In this document: one piece after another, positions 9,593 through 16,339 of the stretch
Layout of the letters: every line of letters starts with the position of its first letter
Position numbering within the stretch: position 1 is the stretch's first letter
DNA from: JABMPU01 sp964457455
GTDB lineage: Bacteria > Cloacimonadota > Cloacimonadia > Cloacimonadales > TCS61
Direction of reading: 5' to 3'
Assembly (NCBI GenBank): GCA_964457455.1
Contig: CAYWJN010000004.1
Span: forward strand, 1-60,636
DNA length: 60,636 nt
Position numbers and translations under genes: made by a program
The notes under the pieces: generated by a model
Databases searched by the model: none
What the model saw: the letters and a program-made list of their open reading frames with translations, nothing else
What the model was told of the DNA's origin: nothing

Positions 9593-9697
9593 CTAATTAT
9601 TTACTTCGGCTTTTTGATTGCCTTTGGTGATTTGATGGTTGTACATAAAAAAGCAATTGTTCTCTGATAAGCTTGTTAGCTTATTATTATTTCTCAT
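9593..9697 (-). CDS. possible 34-codon small ORF with strong SD
   Basis: A 34-codon ORF reads from the ATG at 9697 to a TAG at 9593. AGGAGG sits nine bases before the ATG, one of the best Shine-Dalgarno sequences in the window. The peptide starts MRNNNKLTSL and ends AEVNN, is hydrophilic and is not recognised. Just upstream of the SD are two GTCAA-N8-TTGAC dyads. It could be a short translated leader or a relic of a lost gene. The good initiation context is what I see; that it is expressed is inference. Confidence 0.35.
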   Translation of the reverse strand: MRNNNKLTSLSENNCFFMYNHQITKGNQKAEVNN

Positions 9698-9714
9698 CTT
9701 TTAACCTCCTGCGT

Positions 9715-9765
9715 GTCAACATATAGATTGACAGAAATAGTTGGATCGTCAATACATATATTGAC
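9715..9765 (-). promoter_or_regulatory. tandem GTCAA-N8-TTGAC dyads upstream of the small ORF
   Basis: Two palindromes share the layout GTCAA, eight A/T-rich bases, TTGAC (9715-9732 and 9748-9765). Their centres are 33 bases apart, about three helical turns, so both would lie on the same DNA face. The only SD-led frame pointing away from them is the 34-codon ORF on the minus strand. This fits a repressor operator pair or recombinase sites. TTGAC also resembles a -35 element. Confidence 0.4.
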
Positions 9766-9894
9766 ACATGGTGTCGTTCTTTCAGCATATATGTTTACGA
9801 AACAGCAATTAGGAACAAGTGGAAAAAAAATTATATTGGTTTTGTTCATCTGCTTTTTGGAGCGAAGCGGAAAAAAGTCAGGTGGACTAATTTG

Positions 9895-10467
9895 TTAGCT
9901 CTTTTTTCCCGTATAAGATGAAAATATCTTTTGTTTAATTTTTTGTTCCATTTTACTATCACCACATGCTGAATATGTAGCCATTTGACATAACCCTATC
10001 AATGTATATGCACCACCTTGAAATTGGATCAAAAATTCATTCTTTGGTTCAGGTGAGCCTATTACTTTATGTACATCAACGGACAATGTTCTTGAAAGAG
10101 CATCCATATCTCCATGGCAATCAGTATATCTTTCACGATATTTCCATGCTCTTGATCCTTCTTCTACCCTTAAATGGTTGCTTAACATGTAATCAAATGA
10201 TAGTTGATCTCTTATATCTTCAATGTAATTCCATGCAATTCCTATCATCGATGTAAGCTGAAATGCCTTTAATATGTCCTCCAATTCACTTTCCGATCTT
10301 ATTTCCTTTGATACTTTAGAGACATCAACTCCTTCTCTTTTTAATTGAGATAACGAACCGAATATATACTCTTCTCTTAAGGTTTCAAAAGATAAAATTA
10401 GTGCATTAATAATATCAGGAAAATTACCTTTACTAACGAAAATTCGTTTTCTACCAAATAAGCTCAT
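9895..10467 (-). CDS. hypothetical protein, 190 aa
   Basis: I do not recognise this 190-aa protein. It has no signal peptide or membrane segment and looks like a soluble alpha-helical protein; HGDMDALSRTLSVDVHKV in the middle is its most distinctive stretch. A CGGAGGG Shine-Dalgarno precedes the ATG at 10467 by a normal distance, supporting a real gene. It lies 25 bases downstream of the GIY-YIG-like gene on the same strand, so the pair is probably one operon. The pair sits between housekeeping genes (lepA and hppA) in repeat-rich DNA, which suggests acquired accessory genes. Function unknown. Confidence 0.7.
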   Translation of the reverse strand: MSLFGRKRIFVSKGNFPDIINALILSFETLREEYIFGSLSQLKREGVDVSKVSKEIRSESELEDILKAFQLTSMIGIAWNYIEDIRDQLSFDYMLSNHLRVEEGSRAWKYRERYTDCHGDMDALSRTLSVDVHKVIGSPEPKNEFLIQFQGGAYTLIGLCQMATYSACGDSKMEQKIKQKIFSSYTGKKS

Positions 10468-10492
10468 ACTTTATCCCTCCGCGTATTAACAA

Positions 10493-11014
10493 CTACTTAT
10501 TACAATACTCAACTTCCTCGGCAATAATTTTGTCAATAATTTCAAAATACATTCTTAATTCTTTAGCTTCTTCGTGAAGAATATCGAATTCACGATTATC
10601 ATAAAGGAAACAACATATATCGGAAATGTGCTTTTCAGACAATTTAAACCACTCACCTTTAAAATTTAGATGTTTATAATTTTCATGAAGAAATTTTTCT
10701 AAGTATGCAATTTCCCTCCCTAAAAAATCTTCCATATCAGCTTCTACAGCAACAATAAACTTCAAATCAAATGGACAACCGATTTGTAGTGTTTTAATAC
10801 GTTTTTCAATATTGTTTGTTATTCCTATTTCGTAGTAAATAAATGGGCAGCAACGAATAATGTATAAATATCTTGGAGCATCGTTACTCTCCAACAATTT
10901 TTTAAAATTATCTTGTGCCTTTTGTTCTTCTTCTTTATTTAAATTGCTATAATCAAAAAGATCAGCAATATTTTGATGATCTTGTTGTGTAAAATTTACA
11001 CTTTCATAATTCAT
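10493..11014 (-). CDS. GIY-YIG-like (T5orf172/MUG113-type) domain protein
   Basis: In this 173-aa protein, residues about 48-125 resemble the MUG113/T5 Orf172 branch of the GIY-YIG superfamily: YLYIIRC, then YYEIGITNNIEKRIKTLQ (the GIY-like strand and helix), and EWFKLS near the end of the domain. Members of this branch are found in phages and mobile islands and are predicted DNA-binding or nuclease domains. The N-terminal 45 residues are acidic and the C-terminus is helical. GGAG precedes the ATG at 11014. It is the first gene of a likely two-gene operon with the unknown 190-aa protein. The domain assignment is from pattern only; nuclease activity is not shown. Confidence 0.65.
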   Translation of the reverse strand: MNYESVNFTQQDHQNIADLFDYSNLNKEEEQKAQDNFKKLLESNDAPRYLYIIRCCPFIYYEIGITNNIEKRIKTLQIGCPFDLKFIVAVEADMEDFLGREIAYLEKFLHENYKHLNFKGEWFKLSEKHISDICCFLYDNREFDILHEEAKELRMYFEIIDKIIAEEVEYCNK

Positions 11015-11326
11015 TCAAAATCTCCAATTATTATCTTATAAGTTTGTATTAACCTGCTCAAATAATCAGTATATACCATTTCCATGTCCTTTAGCTTAAA
11101 ACTACGTCAATAACGATGAGTAAACTTTCAAAGTCAAATAAAAAAACTGAAGTGCGGATTTTTCAAACTTGCGTCAAGTTTAGGCTCAGTTTCAGTAAGC
11201 TGGAAGCTTGCTCTTCTCGACCTGGCAGGTCGAGTTACAGGTCGAACTACAATTCTTGACAAATACGTTGAGCTTAATTTGTTGTCTCATTCATATATAA
11301 CTAAAAAATGACTCAGGAGGGTTTAA
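11015..11326. other. intergenic region before hppA
   Basis: This is the divergent gap between the GIY-YIG-like gene and hppA. It contains a hairpin TCGACCT-GGC-AGGTCGA at 11217-11233, with a further partial AGGTCGA copy at about 11239, and an AGGAGGG Shine-Dalgarno just before hppA. A TTGACA at about 11258 could be part of a promoter, but I see no convincing -10 at the right spacing. Confidence 0.4.
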
Positions 11327-13588
11327 ATGAACATTCCATTAATCTGGTATGTTGCACCGTTTGGCGCCGTAATGGCATTAATATTTGCGTTTATCTTATT
11401 TAAAGGTGTAAAAAAGGAAGATCCCGGTAATAAGCAGATGCAGAAAATTGCAAAATATGTTCGTGAAGGGTCTTTTGCTTACCTGAAACAGCAATACAAA
11501 GGTGTTACAATTTTCTTTATTATTGCATTTATTCTTTTTAATATTATGGCTCATATTCTGCATGTGCTTCACTGGCTCATTCCTTTTGCATTTCTCACCG
11601 GTGGATTTTTCAGTGGGCTTGCCGGCTGGATAGGAATGAATACCGCAACCCTTGCTTCCAATAGAACAGCCCAGGGAGCTTCTAAAAGTCTTGATAAAGG
11701 TTTGAAGGTTGCTTTCCGTGCCGGTGGAGTAATGGGACTTGTAGTTGTTGGATTGGCATTAGTAGATATTTCTGCCTGGTTTTTTATTATGAAAAATTTC
11801 ATGAAATTAGACCTTCATACGATAACTGTAGTTATGCTCAGCTTTGGAATGGGAGCTTCTACCCAGGCACTTTTTGCCCGCCTTGGTGGAGGAATCTATA
11901 CAAAAGCTGCAGACGTGGGTGCAGACCTGGTAGGAAAAGTCGAAGCTGGAATCCCGGAAGACGACCCGCGTAATCCTGCCACGATAGCAGATAACGTGGG
12001 AGATAACGTTGGTGATGTAGCAGGAATGGGTGCAGACCTCTATGAATCTTATTGCGGTTCGATATTGGCAACTGCTGCTTTGGGAATGGCAGCAGTAACT
12101 CAGATATTCGGTCATGGAACTGTAGATATGAATACCTGGGCTATCAAGTTCGTAACTGCTCCGATGGTTCTTGCAGGGGTAGGTGCATTCCTTTCCATTT
12201 TGGGAATTTATATGGTTTCCACCAAGGAAGGCGCAGATACCAAAGAACTGCTGTTCGCCTTGAACAAAGGTGTTTACGGAAGCTCAATCCTGATAGCGAT
12301 AGTTGCATTTTTTGTTACAAAGTTCATGCTTCCTGCAGAGTATTCGCTGGGTGTTTTCCTGGCAAGTATGATAGGACTTTTTGCAGGGATACTGATAGGA
12401 TTTTTTACTGAACGCTCAACTTCACACAGCTATGCTCCTACTCGTGGAATTGTAAAACAGGCAGAGTTCGGACCTGCCACAGTGATCATCGATGGACTTG
12501 CAGTGGGAATGAAATCCGTAGCAGCTCCGGTTATTATCATTGGAATTGCCATTCTGGCAGCTTTCGGTGTGAGTAAAGGATTCACAACTCCGGAAATGGG
12601 ACTTTACGGAATAGGCTTTGGAGCTGTGGGAATGCTTGCCACTCTGGGCGTAACTCTTGCTATGGATGCGTTTGGACCGATAGCAGATAATGCAGGCGGG
12701 AATGCAGAAATGAGCAAGCTTCCGGAAAAAGTGAGAAAAAGAACAGATGACCTTGATTCTGTAGGAAACACAACTGCTGCCACAGGAAAAGGCTTTGCAA
12801 TCGGTTCGGCTGCACTTACCGCTATGGCACTTCTGGCAGCTTATCTCGAAGAAGTGAGAGTAGGATTGATCTTTGCCGGTGAGAAAGCCGGATTGGAAGT
12901 CAGCAAGATAGTTATGGACATAAAGATGGCAAATGGTGAGATTTTTGCAGTGGAAACAGCAAAAGCTACAATTGCAGATTTTATAAATTACTATCAAATC
13001 AATTTAATGAATCCCAAATTCTTAATTGGTATTTTTATGGGAGCTATGGTTACATTCGTTTTTGCTGCACTCACGATGAAAGCTGTAGGACGGGCAGCCG
13101 GAGCAATGGTTGCAGAAGTACGACGTCAGTTCAAAGAAATCCCGGGTATTTTGGAAGGTACAGCAGAACCCGAATATGCAAAGTGTGTTCATATATCTAC
13201 AGTTGGAGCACAAAAGGAAATGGTTGCTCCTGCTCTGTTGGGAATTCTCACACCTATTGTTATTGGTATGATAACTGGCGTTGCAGGTGTGATGGGAGTT
13301 TTAACGGGCGGATTAACAACAGGTTTTGTGCTGGCAGTTATGATGAACAATGCTGGAGGTGCTTGGGATAATGCAAAAAAATATGTTGAAACAGGGCATT
13401 TTGGCGGCAAGGGTTCCGATTATCATAAGGCAACTGTGGTTGGAGATACTGTGGGTGATCCGTTCAAGGATACATCCGGTCCTTCCATAAATATCCTCAT
13501 AAAACTTATGAGTATGGTCAGCATTGTTTTCGCAGGTCTTATCGTTGCCTTTTCTCCCGCTATCCAAAAATTTCTCGGAATCATCTAA
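11327..13588 (+). CDS. hppA: membrane-bound ion-pumping pyrophosphatase, K+-dependent type
   Basis: This 753-aa integral membrane protein with about 16 transmembrane segments couples pyrophosphate hydrolysis to H+ and/or Na+ export. Catalytic motifs seen are DVGADLVGKVEAGIPEDDPR, DNVGDNVGD, DNAGGNAEMSKLP, and near the C-terminus GGAWDNAKK and DTVGDPFKDTSGPS. The GNTTAATGKGF segment carries alanine where K+-independent enzymes have lysine, which predicts K+ dependence; the glutamate in DLYESY is compatible with Na+ pumping. The ATG at 11327 has CAGGAGGG upstream. A hairpin terminator follows at 13611. The enzyme recovers energy from PPi released by biosynthesis, a common trait of energy-limited anaerobes. 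Confidence 0.97.
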   Translation: MNIPLIWYVAPFGAVMALIFAFILFKGVKKEDPGNKQMQKIAKYVREGSFAYLKQQYKGVTIFFIIAFILFNIMAHILHVLHWLIPFAFLTGGFFSGLAGWIGMNTATLASNRTAQGASKSLDKGLKVAFRAGGVMGLVVVGLALVDISAWFFIMKNFMKLDLHTITVVMLSFGMGASTQALFARLGGGIYTKAADVGADLVGKVEAGIPEDDPRNPATIADNVGDNVGDVAGMGADLYESYCGSILATAALGMAAVTQIFGHGTVDMNTWAIKFVTAPMVLAGVGAFLSILGIYMVSTKEGADTKELLFALNKGVYGSSILIAIVAFFVTKFMLPAEYSLGVFLASMIGLFAGILIGFFTERSTSHSYAPTRGIVKQAEFGPATVIIDGLAVGMKSVAAPVIIIGIAILAAFGVSKGFTTPEMGLYGIGFGAVGMLATLGVTLAMDAFGPIADNAGGNAEMSKLPEKVRKRTDDLDSVGNTTAATGKGFAIGSAALTAMALLAAYLEEVRVGLIFAGEKAGLEVSKIVMDIKMANGEIFAVETAKATIADFINYYQINLMNPKFLIGIFMGAMVTFVFAALTMKAVGRAAGAMVAEVRRQFKEIPGILEGTAEPEYAKCVHISTVGAQKEMVAPALLGILTPIVIGMITGVAGVMGVLTGGLTTGFVLAVMMNNAGGAWDNAKKYVETGHFGGKGSDYHKATVVGDTVGDPFKDTSGPSINILIKLMSMVSIVFAGLIVAFSPAIQKFLGII

Positions 13589-13610
13589 AAAAGATAAAAA
13601 TTCCTTTACA

Positions 13611-13637
13611 AAAGACGGGACTTTTTGTCCCGTCTTT
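13611..13637 (+). terminator. hairpin between hppA and the patatin gene
   Basis: AAAGACGGGA and TCCCGTCTTT form a perfect 10-bp stem around a 7-base loop, starting 22 bases after the hppA stop and ending seven bases before the next ATG. Only a short T stretch follows. It probably ends or attenuates hppA transcription and may fold over the next gene's initiation region. Confidence 0.7.
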
Positions 13638-13643
13638 CCTATT

Positions 13644-15773
13644 ATGAAAAAGAAAATAATTATCGGTTCACTTCTCATTTTCTCTCTCTTTTTGCATTCG
13701 CAGGATAAGATAGGACTTGCCCTCAGCGGTGGCGGTGCTCGCGGGTTGGCTCAAATTGGTGTTTTAAAGGTAATCGATGAATTAGGAATTCAGGTTGATT
13801 TCATTGCTGGAACAAGCACCGGAGCTCTCATTGGTGGATTATATGCTATGGGTTATTCCGGTGCAGAGATCGAAGAAATTTTTCTTAAAATGGATTGGAA
13901 AGAAATCCTTAATGACAAAATTTCCCGAAAAGATATTTACATCAGCCAGAAACGTTGGCAACCATATGAAAATTTCTCTTTCGACCTTGATGAAAACTAT
14001 TTACCAAAAATACCTCAAGCTTTTTTTGTAGGAAATAACCTGATAAATTTTTTATTTGATCTTACATATCCGGTTTCTGTAGTAGCAAATTTCAATGAAT
14101 TACCTATTCCATTTCGCTGTAATGCAACCAATATCTTAACTGGAGAACTTAAAGTTTTTTCTGATGGTCCTCTTCACGAAGCAATTCGCTCTTCCATTTC
14201 TTTCCCTTCTATTTTAAAGCCTTTTGAATTGGATGATGGGCTGTATGTTGATGGTGGATTGCTGGCAAATTTGCCTGCTGAGATTGTTGCAGAAATGGGT
14301 GCAGATTTTGTGATTGGTGTACAGACAAATTCCGGTTTAAAAGAAAAAGAGGAAATTGAAAGCTTGATCGATGTGCTGGATCAAACTGTGAACCTGAGCA
14401 TCACGAGTAATATCAACAAATCTACTGAATTTTGTGATTTGATCATCAAGCCAGAGTTGGATAATATTTCGGTTCTGGATTTTTCAAAGAAAAAAGAGAT
14501 CATTTTAGCAGGAGAAATTGCCGCCAGGAAACATCTTCAAAAAATAGAAAATTCAAAAAAGAAAACTATAAAACAAATAAATATACTTCCACCTGAAATA
14601 CAATTTTCAAAAATTATAATTCTGGGAAACAAACATTTAAGTAAATCCAAAGTAAAAGAATTTTTAGGTTTGAAAACAGATATATTTTATGTAAAATCCG
14701 ATATTATTCTGGCAGTGAAAAATGCTTATGACTCCCAACTATTCTCTCTGATTTATCCAATAATTGAAAAAATAGATGAAAAATATATCATCAAAATCAA
14801 GGTAAGAGAAAATGATAGGAAGCAGTTGGGAATAAACTTTGGTTACATCAATAATAAGGATATTATTCTGGGTGCTACTTTCAGTTTTGATAATATGATT
14901 CAGAGGAATTCCAAACTTTTATTCAATTTTCAAGTTGGTGATAAAAAAGAACTTAACCTCGATTATGTGAAAAATTTCGGTAAACACTGGGGAATCTATT
15001 TCAGGATCTTTCCATATCTAAAAGAACAAAGAATCTATTCTTATAATGAAGAGCATAAAAAAACCGGTAGTGTGAAATCATTGGAAACAGGCGGTACTAT
15101 TGGAATTGGAATTTATGCAAAAAAAGCTGTGATTCTCGAAGGTTACGGCTTTACATTTAATACCAGACTTTACCAGGATATTGCGGATTTTGAAGACAGA
15201 TATTATCATTCAACAGGAGTTGGTCTGAAATTGTATCATGAAAACCTGGATGATTTTGTGTTTCCCATGAAAGGGCTGCAATTCCTGATGAAATTTAATA
15301 CAGCCAGAAAGATTTTCTTCAGCGACAGCGGTTATAAAAAGTTATACTCAAAAGCACGGATTTTAATACCTTTCAAAGATAAGATTTCATTAAAATGTCA
15401 GTTTGAATATGGTACTTATTTCAAAAAATATGATTTAGATTTTGATCCGTTTTACATTGGTGGGATCGATAGTTTTCTGGGTTGTTACACCGGTGAACGC
15501 AGTGCTCCAATATACAAAATACACTCTCTCGCAATAAGATATAAAATTTTGAATAATCTTTTTGCGGATTTACAGTACAATTTATTAAATCTTGGAACTA
15601 AAGATGTCTGGCTTCCGGAAAAGAATCTTTATCCTGCTTATGGTATAAAAATCGGTTATAAATCTTTACTCGGACCGGTGAGAGTTGCCGCTGCCATCGA
15701 TGAGGAAAATAGAACTTACTATTATCTTTCCATTGGCTACGAATTCGACCCATTTGAATTCTCCAGAAGATAA
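13644..15773 (+). CDS. patatin-like phospholipase with C-terminal outer-membrane barrel
   Basis: This 709-aa exported protein has a signal peptide at about residues 1-19, then a patatin domain with the oxyanion hole GGGARG at 29-34, nucleophile Ser58 in GTSTG and the catalytic Asp in VDGGLLANLP. The second half has a POTRA-like segment and a BamA/Omp85-type beta-barrel ending in a Tyr/Phe-rich strand. The plan matches the PlpD class (type Vd autotransporter), which places a lipid acyl hydrolase at the cell surface. A longer open frame begins at 13524 inside hppA, but the ATG at 13644 gives a proper signal peptide. Substrate unknown. Confidence 0.9.
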   Translation: MKKKIIIGSLLIFSLFLHSQDKIGLALSGGGARGLAQIGVLKVIDELGIQVDFIAGTSTGALIGGLYAMGYSGAEIEEIFLKMDWKEILNDKISRKDIYISQKRWQPYENFSFDLDENYLPKIPQAFFVGNNLINFLFDLTYPVSVVANFNELPIPFRCNATNILTGELKVFSDGPLHEAIRSSISFPSILKPFELDDGLYVDGGLLANLPAEIVAEMGADFVIGVQTNSGLKEKEEIESLIDVLDQTVNLSITSNINKSTEFCDLIIKPELDNISVLDFSKKKEIILAGEIAARKHLQKIENSKKKTIKQINILPPEIQFSKIIILGNKHLSKSKVKEFLGLKTDIFYVKSDIILAVKNAYDSQLFSLIYPIIEKIDEKYIIKIKVRENDRKQLGINFGYINNKDIILGATFSFDNMIQRNSKLLFNFQVGDKKELNLDYVKNFGKHWGIYFRIFPYLKEQRIYSYNEEHKKTGSVKSLETGGTIGIGIYAKKAVILEGYGFTFNTRLYQDIADFEDRYYHSTGVGLKLYHENLDDFVFPMKGLQFLMKFNTARKIFFSDSGYKKLYSKARILIPFKDKISLKCQFEYGTYFKKYDLDFDPFYIGGIDSFLGCYTGERSAPIYKIHSLAIRYKILNNLFADLQYNLLNLGTKDVWLPEKNLYPAYGIKIGYKSLLGPVRVAAAIDEENRTYYYLSIGYEFDPFEFSRR

Positions 15774-15849
15774 TCACCGATTAAATAACAAATATCATAT
15801 TTCAAATATCAAATAAAATTTCAAATATTTGAAAACCGATCCCAGTTAA
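15774..15849. repeat. AT-rich CAAATATCAAATAA-type repeat
   Basis: This run of short overlapping units such as TTTCAAATATCAAATAA is noncoding. Similar stretches occur near 23270-23330 and, in the other orientation (ATTGAGATTTGAG type), near 53700 and 55140-55240. It lies exactly upstream of a truncated transporter fragment. Confidence 0.45.
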
Positions 15850-16035
15850 ATGAATAACGGTTATGTTTTAAATAAAATAAATCTCAGTATTGCTTATCCG
15901 CTTATGACAAGCATCGGTTTTATAATAGTAGTTTCTTTTTCTATCTTTTTCTTAAGTGAAAAAGTAGTTCCTTTACAGGTTTTAGGTCTTTTTTTGATTC
16001 TTACCGGAGTCTGGTTAGTAGCCAGTTTTAGATAA
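15850..16035 (+). pseudogene. remnant of a small multidrug resistance (EmrE/SMR) transporter
   Basis: The 61 codons match the C-terminal half of SMR transporters: SIAYPLMTSIGFIIVV corresponds to the conserved AYAIWSGVG helix, and FLSEKVVPLQVLGLFLILTG to the last two helices. A full SMR protein is about 105-110 aa with four membrane helices, so the first two, including the essential membrane Glu, are missing. An in-frame stop sits immediately before the ATG and the upstream DNA is a repeat. I read it as a truncated, probably nonfunctional remnant. Confidence 0.55.
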
Positions 16036-16339
16036 TTTTATATTTATGAATATGGGAGAAAATCAAACTCCAAAAGATATCCTGAAAAATGAAAATAAAA
16101 AAACTTGCCAAAGAAAATTGAATTTTAGTCCTATCATCATCGATGAGTTTATGAAAGATATTATGAATATTAAAATGAATGGATACTTTTACTGTTTACC
16201 GGTCAGAATGAAAGAATTTGGAATTTGACAAAAATCTAATCGAAAAAACTTTTGCAAAATGGAATAAATGATGCTTGAATAAATAAGTTAATTTTGATTT
16301 TCGGATAATAGAATTTAAAGGTTTCAGGACTTAAATATA
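16036..16339. other. intergenic region before the ferredoxin-lipoprotein locus
   Basis: It contains a 60-codon frame (16046-16228 +) of unremarkable composition that I do not recognise; it could be the relic of another gene. The promoter of the downstream locus should lie in its last 100 bases, but I see no clear -35/-10 pair. Confidence 0.35.

Noticed and set aside
9600..9690. possible structured RNA between lepA and the unknown gene
   Set aside because: Apart from the short hairpin and dyads I could not find a conserved fold of a known RNA family.
9713..9898. 61-codon plus-strand ORF after lepA
   Set aside because: Its GTG start lies inside the dyad region, there is no SD in that direction, and the SD-led frame is on the other strand.
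12422..12997. 191-codon minus-strand ORF rich in Cys and Ser
   Set aside because: It is antisense to the pyrophosphatase gene; the odd composition is a shadow of hppA codons. The same applies to the other minus-strand frames between 11569 and 13678.
13524..13643. 40-residue N-terminal extension of the patatin protein
   Set aside because: It overlaps hppA and the terminator and would bury the signal peptide; the ATG at 13644 is better.
16046..16228. 60-codon ORF before the Fe-S lipoprotein gene
   Set aside because: No homology is recognised and no clear SD is present; kept only as a note in the intergenic region.
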